64,000 bases of DNA. Origin: Winslowiella toletana. GTDB lineage: Bacteria > Pseudomonadota > Gammaproteobacteria > Enterobacterales > Enterobacteriaceae. Under the pieces are notes generated by a model. The model saw only the letters and a list, made by a program, of their open reading frames with translations, did no database searches and was not told the origin of the DNA. The translations under genes were made by a program, and so were the position numbers. Location: positions 1,860,001 to 1,924,000 of the forward strand of contig NZ_CP134152.1 in NCBI RefSeq assembly GCF_032164335.1. The letters run 5' to 3'. Positions 17,105 to 25,909 of the stretch are shown here, one piece after another; within the stretch, counting starts at the first letter, position 1; each line of letters starts with the position of its first letter.

Positions 17105-18763
17105 ATGAAAAGCACAATAAAACCGTTATTGATTTTTGTTGCTCTGGGTTTTAGCGAGCAATCTGTTGCTGACGTTGATTTAAACCGGCTGATTAAAGCG
17201 CAGCAGGACATTGACCGCAGCACGCGTCAGGAAAACAGGGTTGTTAAAAAGGATGTCTGGTCAAAAGTAGAGAGTTTTAAGATCAATAACATTGATTTTC
17301 CGATAGAGGAACATTGTATTGAGATCGATGAACTGATTTTAAACAATGATTTTCTGCATGACGCCAGTATTAAAAAAATTAAAGCGGATGTGGCCGGGCG
17401 TTGTCTGGGTTCGGTGGGTGTTGGCAAACTGGCGACTGAATTGCAGGATTACTTCATTAATTCTGGTTATGTCACCACGCGAATCGACGTACCCAGTCAG
17501 GATTTATCGACGAAGAAATTAATCCTCGATATTGTTCCTGGCCGAATTGAAAGCGTCATCATTGAGGGTAACGATGTTCGCGACTGGATTTTACCGTTTA
17601 AATCCGGCGAGATTCTGAACGTCAGGGATATCGAACAGGGGCTGGAAGTGCTGCAGAAAGTGCCTGGCCTTAACGTAAAAATAAATATCGAACCGGGCAG
17701 TCAGGGCGGCTACAGCAATGTGCTGATTAATACCGGTCGCACTAAAAACTGGAATGCACGCGCCTGGGTTAACAACTGGGGTGATAAAGGTACCGGTCGA
17801 AATTTAATGGGTGGTGCAGGTTATCTCTATAACCTGACCAAAATGAACGACGTATTTTACCTGTCTGGTACCACCAATGCCGAACATGAAAGCGGTCGTT
17901 ACAACAGCGTCAGTGCTTATTACTCGATACCTTATGGTTACTGGGATTACGAGCTGTTCTACAGTAACAGTAAATCCCGACAGGTCATTAATATTGACCC
18001 TTACGCCTTCAACTACAACGGTAACAGTGAGTATTTAAGCCTGAAGGCAGCCAGAACCGTTTATCGTGACATGGACAAGAAGGTCACTCTCAGTGCAGAG
18101 TTATTGCGCAGAAAGGTCAATTATAAATTAGAAGACGTTGAGTTAGCGCTACAAAAACGTGATATGAACAACGTGCGCTTTGGTGTTAATTTTAAGAAGA
18201 ATATGCCAGGTGCGCTGCTGGATACGACGCTTTCGTATCAGCGATTTTTACCCTGGCTTGGCGCTGAGTACACGCCGGACATGGACTCAGGTGACGTCAG
18301 TCGACAAAGTAACCTGTTTAACCTGGACGTGAACTACACAAAATTATTGAATTTGCCGTTGGTCGAGAGTTATTACGAACTCCGAATGGGCGGGCAGTAT
18401 TCTCCTGATGCTTTGACGTTACAGGATCAGTTTACAATAGGTAACCGCTGGAACGTGCGCGGATTTGAGAACAGCGCCGGGCTTTATGGCGATAGCGGAT
18501 TTTATGCGCAGAACACCGTTAATTTTATTACAGGGCTGAGCAATCTTGAATGGTACGTCGGTACCGATTATGGCGCTATTTTCAATGATCATAATTCGCA
18601 GGATAGCTATAATAATAAACAGTTGCTGGGCGCAACCACCGGTTTAAAAGGCAGCTTCAAGTCATTGGGTTATGATATTTCATTATCCAGGCCACTGATC
18701 TCTCCAGATGCTTTTAATACCGATAAGTTTACCGCTAATTTTAATATTTACTATCAACTGTAA
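17105..18763 (+). CDS. Two-partner-secretion outer-membrane transporter (TpsB, ShlB/FhaC type)
   Basis: 552 residues. A signal peptide (LLIFVALGFSEQSVA) leads to an N-terminal helix, two POTRA domains (about 60-210; KINNIDFPIEEHCIEIDELIL, LDIVPGRIESVIIEGN) and a 16-strand barrel to the C-terminus. Family landmarks are the NWGDKGTGR strand, TIGNRWNVRGFENSAGLYGDSG (the conserved VRGF motif in loop 6) and the terminal aromatic strand NIYYQL. It exports the TpsA encoded just upstream across the outer membrane. The PPTase gene starts 17 bp after its stop, so the secretion pair and the acyl synthase genes are very likely cotranscribed. Confidence 0.93.
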   Translation: MKSTIKPLLIFVALGFSEQSVADVDLNRLIKAQQDIDRSTRQENRVVKKDVWSKVESFKINNIDFPIEEHCIEIDELILNNDFLHDASIKKIKADVAGRCLGSVGVGKLATELQDYFINSGYVTTRIDVPSQDLSTKKLILDIVPGRIESVIIEGNDVRDWILPFKSGEILNVRDIEQGLEVLQKVPGLNVKINIEPGSQGGYSNVLINTGRTKNWNARAWVNNWGDKGTGRNLMGGAGYLYNLTKMNDVFYLSGTTNAEHESGRYNSVSAYYSIPYGYWDYELFYSNSKSRQVINIDPYAFNYNGNSEYLSLKAARTVYRDMDKKVTLSAELLRRKVNYKLEDVELALQKRDMNNVRFGVNFKKNMPGALLDTTLSYQRFLPWLGAEYTPDMDSGDVSRQSNLFNLDVNYTKLLNLPLVESYYELRMGGQYSPDALTLQDQFTIGNRWNVRGFENSAGLYGDSGFYAQNTVNFITGLSNLEWYVGTDYGAIFNDHNSQDSYNNKQLLGATTGLKGSFKSLGYDISLSRPLISPDAFNTDKFTANFNIYYQL

Positions 18764-18779
18764 ACGTCAAGGAAAGATA

Positions 18780-19148
18780 ATGTTTGTCGGTACGGATATC
18801 GTGGAAGTCGAACGTATTAAGCATGCGATTGTGCGCCTCGATATGGCATTTATGCAGCGAATATTCACCGAGGCGGAAATTGTTAAAATTGATGCTAAAA
18901 ATCCTGATTATGAAAGGGCATCGGGTTTTTGGGCAGCCAAAGAGTCAATTGTCAAAGCGACAGGCTTAGGATTTCGTAACGGGATTCGTTTTCATGACGC
19001 TGAAATTTCTCACGATGAATTTGGCGCGCCATGCTTTCTGCTGCAGGGTCGGCTAAAGGAAATTATTCATGAAAAAGGCTTATCAAAAATATCGTTAAGT
19101 ATTTCGCATTGTCGAACGCATGCTATTGCGGTCACGATTCTTTCTTAA
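18780..19148 (+). CDS. AcpS-type 4'-phosphopantetheinyl transferase (holo-ACP synthase)
   Basis: 122 residues from ATG 18780, with AAGGAAAG upstream; the longer open frame into tpsB has no such site. The magnesium and CoA residues are present: Asp6 in GTDIVEVERI and Glu55 in FWAAKESIVKATG. The end SISHCRTHAIA is also typical of AcpS. It transfers phosphopantetheine from CoA to a serine of an acyl carrier protein. A housekeeping acpS is normally elsewhere (beside pdxJ), so this copy is probably dedicated to the ACP at 20501. Confidence 0.92.
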   Translation: MFVGTDIVEVERIKHAIVRLDMAFMQRIFTEAEIVKIDAKNPDYERASGFWAAKESIVKATGLGFRNGIRFHDAEISHDEFGAPCFLLQGRLKEIIHEKGLSKISLSISHCRTHAIAVTILS

Positions 19149-19172
19149 TTATTAACTATCTGAAGTGTAGCT

Positions 19173-19928
19173 ATGTATAAATATAACGACCTTATTGACA
19201 AGAATGTCCTGGTGACCGGTGCCAGTGGTGATATTGGCCTGGGAATATGCGCCGAGTTTTTACAGCAGCAAAGCCATGTTTATGCGCTGTATAAATCAAA
19301 TTCTGCGGATCTGGAGCAGCTGAAAGAGACGCATCCTCATGGTGATCGACTGCATATTCTGCAATGCGATCTGGCTGACAAAGATTCAGTGATTCAGTTA
19401 TGTCAGCATCTGAGTCAGCAGGCTAAAAAGCTGGATGTTCTGGTTAATAATGCCGGTATCGTGCGCGACAGCTTGTTTGCCTCAATGAGTTTTGATGACT
19501 TCAATACGGTCATTGATACCAACCTGCTGAGTACTTTTGTTCTGACTAAAGAAGCGCTGTTGCTGTTAAGAGCATCTGAAAGTGCGGCAATTGTTAACGT
19601 GGCCTCTATCGCCGCCATTATCCCCAGTGTCGGCCAGTGTAATTACAGCGCATCCAAGGGCGCATTGCTGGGATTCACTCGTACGCTGGCGGCTGAACTG
19701 GCCCCTCGAGGGGTGCGGGTTAATGCGGTAGCGCCGGGAATGATCGAATCAAAGATGGTGAAGAAGGTGCCGCGTACCGTGGTGCGCGATGTGATCGCTT
19801 CCGTGCCATTACGACGCCTGGGAAAATGTGAGGAAGTCGCTAATACCATCGTTTATTTAAGCTCTTCAGCTTCCAGCTATATTGTTGGCCAGACCATCGT
19901 TATCGATGGTGGCCTGGTGATGCGGTGA
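19173..19928 (+). CDS. FabG-like 3-oxoacyl-ACP reductase (SDR)
   Basis: 251 residues, classical short-chain dehydrogenase length. The cofactor motif TGASGDIGLG lies at about 15-24, NNAGIVRDS at 92-100, and the catalytic Ser145, Tyr158 and Lys162 (in NYSASKGALLGFTR) are intact. The C-terminus VGQTIVIDGGLV is typical of FabG. It would reduce a 3-oxoacyl-ACP to the 3-hydroxy compound using NADPH. It lies 24 bp after the PPTase gene and 3 bp before the dehydratase, inside the acyl synthase operon. Confidence 0.92.
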   Translation: MYKYNDLIDKNVLVTGASGDIGLGICAEFLQQQSHVYALYKSNSADLEQLKETHPHGDRLHILQCDLADKDSVIQLCQHLSQQAKKLDVLVNNAGIVRDSLFASMSFDDFNTVIDTNLLSTFVLTKEALLLLRASESAAIVNVASIAAIIPSVGQCNYSASKGALLGFTRTLAAELAPRGVRVNAVAPGMIESKMVKKVPRTVVRDVIASVPLRRLGKCEEVANTIVYLSSSASSYIVGQTIVIDGGLVMR

Positions 19929-19931
19929 TTT

Positions 19932-20495
19932 ATGTCTAAATATGCGATTCCTTCCAGAGTATTTCTGGAAATGGGCGGCTGGCGTCAGCCGCTGGTGATG
20001 GTCGACAGAATTGATGATTATAAATATGGCGATAATGGCTACATTAAGATTATAAAACATGTAACTTATAATGAACCCTATATGGCCGGGCACTTTCCTG
20101 AAGACCCAATTATGCCCGGCGTGCTTATCTCAGAAATATTTGGTCAGGCAAGTGAATATCTCTCTTTCCTGACGGATATCTGTGATATCTGGCAAGAAAA
20201 ATATCAGCAAGAGATGAGAACGCTGCGCGATATTCATAGCAATATCTACGATGAAAATATGCGTTCGATTATCCGCACCCGACGTTCTCAGGTTCGCGGC
20301 GTGCTGGCATCACAAAATTTGAAGTTCAAAGAAATTGCCTGGCCGGGGGATACCATTGAGGTCGTCAGTAAGCTCTCCTTCGCAGACAGCAATGGCTTCA
20401 AGCATTATGCGGTATCTGCTCATGTGGGCAAAAAGCTGATTAGTCAGGGTGTAATCATTAATTTTCGAGAAACAAATAACCAAAGTACGGAGTAA
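19932..20495 (+). CDS. FabZ/FabA-like 3-hydroxyacyl-ACP dehydratase (hotdog fold)
   Basis: 187 residues, longer than FabZ (about 150). The hotdog active-site motif GHFPEDPIMPGV carries His54, and the partner acid is Glu68 in VLISEIFGQAS. A charged insert of about 40 residues (residues 80-115, DIWQEKYQQEMRTLRDIHSN) separates the central helix from the C-terminal strands and is unusual. It would dehydrate the 3-hydroxyacyl-ACP made by the preceding reductase. It abuts the KR gene (3 bp) and the ACP gene (5 bp), so the three are translated as a set. Confidence 0.88.
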   Translation: MSKYAIPSRVFLEMGGWRQPLVMVDRIDDYKYGDNGYIKIIKHVTYNEPYMAGHFPEDPIMPGVLISEIFGQASEYLSFLTDICDIWQEKYQQEMRTLRDIHSNIYDENMRSIIRTRRSQVRGVLASQNLKFKEIAWPGDTIEVVSKLSFADSNGFKHYAVSAHVGKKLISQGVIINFRETNNQSTE

Positions 20496-20500
20496 CAACC

Positions 20501-20785
20501 ATGAATACCATGCAAGAAAATATTGATGAGCGTAAAGCCGTTTTACTAACCATTAAAACGGAAATTATTCAACGTCTGCATATCCAGAAAAATGAGTCGC
20601 AGATCGATGATGATACCGCACTGTTTGGTAACGGGCTGAAGCTGGACTCCGTTGACGCCACTGAAATTCTGGTACTGCTGGATAAAATCTTTGGTATCCA
20701 GGTCAGCGAAAGCGATGATCCTTCTTATATGAGAAGTATTAACAACCTGGCATCCTTTGTACTGAAAAACCGAACTCAACACTAA
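20501..20785 (+). CDS. Acyl carrier protein
   Basis: 94 residues, acidic, four-helix ACP fold. The phosphopantetheine attachment serine is Ser50 in GLKLDSVDATEILVLLD; the usual DSL is DSV here. Helix 2 has the ACP pattern ATEILVLLDKIFGIQV. It is the carrier on which the KR, DH and KS proteins of this operon are expected to act, after modification by the AcpS-like enzyme at 18780. AAGTACGGAG lies ahead of the ATG. Confidence 0.92.
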   Translation: MNTMQENIDERKAVLLTIKTEIIQRLHIQKNESQIDDDTALFGNGLKLDSVDATEILVLLDKIFGIQVSESDDPSYMRSINNLASFVLKNRTQH

Positions 20786-20816
20786 TTATTTCAATTTAAA
20801 TCTACAGGATTATTTT

Positions 20817-21977
20817 ATGAGCGCTCTCTATAATATGCATTTAGAAAAGAACGTAAAAATGGGCGTTTACAACGGAAAATCTGTTCCGTCCTCTTATAAC
20901 GCCCCGGACGTGACTTACAAAGCCGCCAGAGAAAATGCCGTACTGGTTGACTACTCACATATGTCGATCGTTAGCGTGGTCGGCGAAGATGCGTGGTCGC
21001 TGGTTAATCACATGGCTTCGGCCGATATTTCGATTATTCGCGACGAACAGGGTATTTATACGCTGATACTGAATGAAGATGGTTCGGTGTGGGGGGACGC
21101 TTACGTTCTTTGTACCGATGAAGGCTATTTCATTCTTTCCGAGTCGCTATCTTGCAGCGAAATTATTGAACGACTGAACTGTATTTTAGAAAACGGTCAG
21201 GACCTGGATATTCAGGAAACCCCTGAAATCAGTTCCATGGATGCCAAAGAGTGGGGCGCTATCCTGCTGGAAGGCCCGTACGCCTGGGAACTGCTGTCTG
21301 AGATTTATGGCTTCGACATTGTTGGCCTGCCGTACCACGAATATATGAATACTGACGATGGCCTGATTACTTTCCGCTGTGGTAAGCACGGTGAATTCGC
21401 TTATTTGCTGGCGGGTGAACAGCAGCAGCTGGTTGAGGTATGGAATCAGCTGCTTGATAAGGGTGAAAAGTATCAGCTGAAAACCGGCGGCCTGGATTAT
21501 CAGGATGTACTGCGCGTTGAGAACCCGTGCTGGGATGCGTCAGTTTATCAAAACTACTCCCGCAATCCGGTTGAACTGCAATTGCAGTGGGCTGTTCAGT
21601 ATGACAAAGAAGATTTTATTGGCAAATCTGCGGTTGAAGGGCTTTCCAGCGCCGGTGCTGCACGCAAATTAGTCGGCATCGTCCCGCTGACCGACTGCAA
21701 CGGCATTACTGCCGATGACAAAGTGCTGGTTGATGGCGCTGAGGTCGGAGTGATTGTTAAGGGCGTTTATTCGCCGGCCATGCAGTCTTATATCGCGCTG
21801 GCGCTGATTGACAGCCAGTATGCCTGGTCCGACATCGCCGGTTTCGATATTCAGACCCGCAAGGGTGACGTTGCCGCTAAAACGCATAACGTACCGTTCC
21901 TGTACAACTTCAGTATGTTGGTTAACCCGACTGAACACAGTTATATCGACGCATCAAAGCCAAAAAGCGCGCTGTGA
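20817..21977 (+). CDS. GcvT/DmdA-like folate-dependent aminomethyltransferase-fold protein
   Basis: 386 residues, the length of the glycine-cleavage T-protein family. N-terminal TYKAARENAVLVDYSHMSIVSVVGEDAW and DEQGIYTLILNEDGSVWGDAYVL match the T-protein pattern (arrival of an acid-rich strand, folate pocket). LLEGPYAWELL and the C-terminal barrel with GKSAVEG and VKGVYSPAMQSYIALALID follow. It is not YgfZ: the KGCYxGQE motif is absent. No glycine-cleavage H or P gene is near. Family members move one-carbon units between amines, thioethers or phenol ethers and tetrahydrofolate. Inside an acyl synthase operon it may methylate, demethylate or hydroxymethylate the carrier-bound product; that is inference. 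Confidence 0.82.
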   Translation: MSALYNMHLEKNVKMGVYNGKSVPSSYNAPDVTYKAARENAVLVDYSHMSIVSVVGEDAWSLVNHMASADISIIRDEQGIYTLILNEDGSVWGDAYVLCTDEGYFILSESLSCSEIIERLNCILENGQDLDIQETPEISSMDAKEWGAILLEGPYAWELLSEIYGFDIVGLPYHEYMNTDDGLITFRCGKHGEFAYLLAGEQQQLVEVWNQLLDKGEKYQLKTGGLDYQDVLRVENPCWDASVYQNYSRNPVELQLQWAVQYDKEDFIGKSAVEGLSSAGAARKLVGIVPLTDCNGITADDKVLVDGAEVGVIVKGVYSPAMQSYIALALIDSQYAWSDIAGFDIQTRKGDVAAKTHNVPFLYNFSMLVNPTEHSYIDASKPKSAL

Positions 21978-22110
21978 TGTTAATTGCACCTTAAGTGTGT
22001 ACCAGAGCAACGCTTTAATTTCCCTGGCAGCGTAAATTTTTGCGGCTGTGAGCCATAACAGATTTGCGCTGCCTGCGTGACGTCAGGAATAAAGGTTTAG
22101 TGGATTAGTT

Positions 22111-24669
22111 ATGAAGACGAACAGAAAAAGAGTCGTAATTACCGGGATGGGAATTTTATCCTCCCTGGCGGACAATATCGCCGACTTCAGGCAGGCATTA
22201 CTGAGTAAAAAATGCGGCGTGACTGACAGCGTGCGCTTTTCCCAATGGTTTGAAAATGCCCGCGCTGCAGAAATATTACATGAGATTGATTATTCAGATA
22301 TTCCGGCAGATATTCTTGAATCACAGGATAATGCCGCGCTTTGGGCCTATAAAGTCAGCAAAGATGCCTTAAGCCAGGCGGGTCTGGTTAACGATCAGGC
22401 CAGCCTTGATAACACCGGTTTAGTGATTGGCGTCTCTTCCGCCGGTACCGAAGCATTCCTGCCGCTGTTTGAACAGCGTATTAAAGATTTCTCGCTGAAG
22501 AAAGCGATGTATTCCGGCGGCTTCTCTTCCTGCTGCTCCAGCGTATCGACGCTGCTGGGCCTGAAAGGCGGCACGGAGCTGGTCGCCACGGCCTGTACCG
22601 CCAGCCCGAACGCGATCGGTATCGCGTTTGACTTTATTCAGAATGGTAAGAGTAAAACCATGCTGGCAGTCGGCACCGAGCCGATCTATCTGCCGACCTT
22701 CGCCGGCTTTTATGCGCTGAACGTGATGCACTCTGAATCTTGCACCCCGTTCTCTGGCCGCTCCGGCATGTCAATCGGTGAAGGCGCGGGTGCCATTGTG
22801 CTGGAAGAGTATGAGCACGCGGTTGCCCGTGGCGCCACAATTTATGGCGAAATTCTCTCCTACGCGACCTCCTGCGATGCTTATCACGAGACCGGGCCAG
22901 ACCCGCGTGCCAGCGGGGCGGTGCAGGTAATGAACAAAGCGATGCAGAATGCCGGCGTCACGCCGGATCAGATCGACTATGTCAACGTGCATGGCACCGG
23001 CACCGAAGCTAACGATCGTATCGAAACGCTGGCGATGAAAAAAGTGTTTCCGCAGGTGGAAAATCTGCCGGTCAGTTCAACCAAATCTTTCTTTGGCCAT
23101 AACATTGGTGCCGCCGGTATTGTTGAGCTGATCGGTTGTCTGGTGACGCTGCCGGAAAACAACCTGTTGCCAACGCTGAATTTCACCGTACCGCGTTCAA
23201 ATTGCGATCTGGACTATGTACCAAACGAGTTCAGAGAAAAAGAAGTTAATATCTTTATGAAAAACAATTATGCGTTCGGCGGTAATAACTGCTGCATGAT
23301 TGTCAGTACCAAACCAGGCACCACGCCGGTTACCTCCTATAACGCGAAGCGCGTCGCAATTTCTGGTATCGGTGCGGTTTCAGCCATCGGCCACAGCATC
23401 AACGAAATCCTCGAACATATCTGGGCTAACGATAAAACCGTTGAGCTGGGTTCGGTGGCGTTCTATGAAGATACGCTGGAAGAGGCCAGAGAGTTACTCG
23501 ATGTGCTTAACACCACCGGCCAGTTTGAAGCGCTGCTTGGGGCAGATTATGCCAGTGAAGCACACGCGCTGCCGGAAAATGAAGCGAACTTTAAAACCTT
23601 CCAGGTTCAGAACCTCGAGCCGCGTAAACACTTACGTCGTTTTGATCCGCGCAAAGCAACGCGTGGCGGTACCTTTGCATTGATCGCCCTGGCCGAAGCA
23701 CTAAACAGCGCGAAGCGGAAGATCAAGCGCGATGGCGAAGAGCTGGGAATGGTTATGGGGATGTCACGTGGCCCGCAGGAGACAACCTACAAATATCTGC
23801 AAAGCCTGAAGCCGGACCCGCGTAAAGTGCGTACCTCCGAGTTTCCTGGATCGCTGATGAACTCGATCGCCACCTTCTGTGGTATCTCTGAAGGCATTAA
23901 AGGCTACACCACTACGCTGGCAACCGGCCAGAACGCGGCGCTTGGTGCATTGGCCTATGGCTATGAAATTGTGCGTCAGCAGTTGCAGTCTCAGGTGCTG
24001 GTCGGTGGCGCAGATGAATATTTCCCTTCAATGGCGCTGTATATGGATGCGGTAACGCAGAAAATCCAGATGACGTCGGATGCGCGTGAATACCAGGTGT
24101 ACGGTAAAAATCCGAAAGGTTTTGTACCGGGCGAAGGTGCCTGCATGCTGCTGGTTGAAGACCTGGAAGCGGCTGAGGCGCGTAATGTCGAGGTGCAGGC
24201 GGAAATCATCGGCTACGGCAAATCTAACAGCAACAGCTATTTTGACGCGAAGCAGACAGAAGAGAAGGCCGATGCCATGGCACTGGCTATCCAACGGGCG
24301 TTTACTGACGCGGGTATCTCGGCGCGGGATATTGACCTGGTCTGCGGTACCACCAGCGGCGCAGATGAGAGCGTGCAAATTGAACTCGGCGCCATTCATC
24401 GGGCATTCCAGCAGGAAAATCCGCAGGTGCCGGTGGTTAACTATAACGCCTGCTTTGGTTTTGTAGAATCTTGCGCTGCGCTGATGAACCTTGCGGTGAT
24501 CGTTGACTGTATTAAGAAACAAGCCGTTCCTGCTATCCCCTATACCGAAACCTTCTGTGACGATCGTATTAACTTTGTTCGTGAGCCTTTGAAGAAGGCC
24601 ATCAGGCATGTCCTGCTGGTCGGCGCCAATGAAGGCGGGAACTACTATGCGTTTGTGATTAAGGGATAG
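22111..24669 (+). CDS. Ketosynthase fused to a chain-length-factor-like ketosynthase
   Basis: 852 residues, two KS domains in one chain. Domain 1 (1-400) is FabF-like and complete: Cys162 (ATACTASPNAIG), His294 (NVHGTGTEANDR) and His330 (SFFGHNIGAAG). Domain 2 (413-852) has the same fold, but the triad positions are Ala604 (TLATGQNAALG), Cys745 (LVCGTTSGADES) and Phe784 (YNACFGFVESC). It therefore cannot condense and resembles the chain-length factors (KS-beta) of type II polyketide and aryl-polyene systems, which are normally separate proteins. It likely sets the length of a chain extended on the ACP at 20501. A 133-bp gap precedes it, so an internal promoter is possible. Confidence 0.92.
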   Translation: MKTNRKRVVITGMGILSSLADNIADFRQALLSKKCGVTDSVRFSQWFENARAAEILHEIDYSDIPADILESQDNAALWAYKVSKDALSQAGLVNDQASLDNTGLVIGVSSAGTEAFLPLFEQRIKDFSLKKAMYSGGFSSCCSSVSTLLGLKGGTELVATACTASPNAIGIAFDFIQNGKSKTMLAVGTEPIYLPTFAGFYALNVMHSESCTPFSGRSGMSIGEGAGAIVLEEYEHAVARGATIYGEILSYATSCDAYHETGPDPRASGAVQVMNKAMQNAGVTPDQIDYVNVHGTGTEANDRIETLAMKKVFPQVENLPVSSTKSFFGHNIGAAGIVELIGCLVTLPENNLLPTLNFTVPRSNCDLDYVPNEFREKEVNIFMKNNYAFGGNNCCMIVSTKPGTTPVTSYNAKRVAISGIGAVSAIGHSINEILEHIWANDKTVELGSVAFYEDTLEEARELLDVLNTTGQFEALLGADYASEAHALPENEANFKTFQVQNLEPRKHLRRFDPRKATRGGTFALIALAEALNSAKRKIKRDGEELGMVMGMSRGPQETTYKYLQSLKPDPRKVRTSEFPGSLMNSIATFCGISEGIKGYTTTLATGQNAALGALAYGYEIVRQQLQSQVLVGGADEYFPSMALYMDAVTQKIQMTSDAREYQVYGKNPKGFVPGEGACMLLVEDLEAAEARNVEVQAEIIGYGKSNSNSYFDAKQTEEKADAMALAIQRAFTDAGISARDIDLVCGTTSGADESVQIELGAIHRAFQQENPQVPVVNYNACFGFVESCAALMNLAVIVDCIKKQAVPAIPYTETFCDDRINFVREPLKKAIRHVLLVGANEGGNYYAFVIKG

Positions 24670-24673
24670 TATT

Positions 24674-25891
24674 TTGGATAATGCCACTATCATCTCTGGC
24701 TACAGCGCGAGCCTGGCGTTTGCTAACGACTGTGAAGAATTAATCAATAACCTCAAGCAGGGTAGAACGGTTGCGAAGGATTATTGGTTTGAATCTGACA
24801 GAGCCGCAATTAAATGCGGAGTAAAAGAAAATAAGCTTGCAGCCAGGCTTGCGCCAGCGAAAGAAAGTTTTTTTGAACGGATATGTGGCCTGATTAATCA
24901 ATCACTGAAACAAGCAATGCTCGATGAGCATTGCTTATCAGGTGAAAACGTCCGGGTATATCTTACCGGTCTTGGCCCCAGAGCGGACGTGATCGATTAT
25001 CTGGCTTTTTATGATCACAATGATATTGAAGATGTCACGCTCAATAAGTCGATTACTCATTTACACGTTGGAGAAATGGGTCAGGATAAACTGGCACACC
25101 GTCTCACAAAAAAATATCGCCTGAAATACAGTCCTCCGAATTTGCAGTGCACCAGTAATTCGTCTCTGTCTGCGGTGCATCTGGCGATTCAGGCAATAGA
25201 GAGTGGTGACATTGACCTGGTTGTGGTGATTAACTGCTCGCAGATCACCACGCAGGATATTGCTTTTCTTGCCGGGCAATCGATGCTGGACAGTGAAGTG
25301 GTGCAACCCTTTGGCGAAGAGAGCAAAAGTGTGCTGTTTGCCGAAGGCCACTGCGCGATGGTGCTGGAAAGTGCCAGACATCGCCGTGCCAGAGGGCTGT
25401 CGCATGGCATCAGCTTAGCCTCCAGCTATGCACAAATTAGCTCTGGCAGAGGAAACGATGCGACGCAGCTGAGCGCTAATTGGCTAAAAGTGATCAATAA
25501 GGCTATCGACAAAGCCGGCATCAGTATTGACAGTCTGTGTGCCATAGTTCCACACGGTAATGGTTCAGAGGCCACAGATAAGGCAGAGGCGCAGGCGATT
25601 GCCGCGTTATTAACTGAACACTCTATTCCGGTGCTGGCCTATAAAGGGCAGATGGGCTATACCCCGACCGGATCTGGCATTGTTGATTTAATTATTGGTC
25701 ACTATTCATTATGCAGCGGTGAATTAATTTCCCCGGTGGGAACCACGGCAATACGTGAAAATATGGCCCGGCATTTGTTGCTGAATAAAGGCATCGTCAA
25801 ACACGATAAACATCATCTGCTGAAAGTGGGGCTGGGTGTTGATGGTTCGATTATTGCTGTGGTGATGTCTGATAATGACATTGGTCAGTAA
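24674..25891 (+). CDS. Ketosynthase-fold protein with altered active site
   Basis: 405 residues from TTG 24674, with AAGGGA seven bases upstream and overlapping the end of the KS-CLF gene. The thiolase/KS fold is clear: AVHLAIQAIESGDIDLVVVINC, AEGHCAMVLESA, IVPHGNGSEATDKAE and KGQMGYTPTGSGIVDLI. Aligned on the helix after the nucleophile, the catalytic position holds Ser161 (CTSNSSLS, with a cysteine two residues earlier). The first His is present (His294), Lys324 is present, and the second His is Tyr329. It may be an acyltransferase-like or starter-selecting KS rather than an elongating enzyme. Neighbours and orientation place it in the synthase operon. Confidence 0.85.
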   Translation: MDNATIISGYSASLAFANDCEELINNLKQGRTVAKDYWFESDRAAIKCGVKENKLAARLAPAKESFFERICGLINQSLKQAMLDEHCLSGENVRVYLTGLGPRADVIDYLAFYDHNDIEDVTLNKSITHLHVGEMGQDKLAHRLTKKYRLKYSPPNLQCTSNSSLSAVHLAIQAIESGDIDLVVVINCSQITTQDIAFLAGQSMLDSEVVQPFGEESKSVLFAEGHCAMVLESARHRRARGLSHGISLASSYAQISSGRGNDATQLSANWLKVINKAIDKAGISIDSLCAIVPHGNGSEATDKAEAQAIAALLTEHSIPVLAYKGQMGYTPTGSGIVDLIIGHYSLCSGELISPVGTTAIRENMARHLLLNKGIVKHDKHHLLKVGLGVDGSIIAVVMSDNDIGQ

Positions 25892-25909
25892 ACTGATTTA
25901 GGAAGTGTG

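Noticed and set aside
22420-24693. Several minus-strand frames of 70-220 codons over the KS-CLF gene
   Set aside because: All are antisense to a gene with full catalytic motifs and lack ribosome-binding sites.
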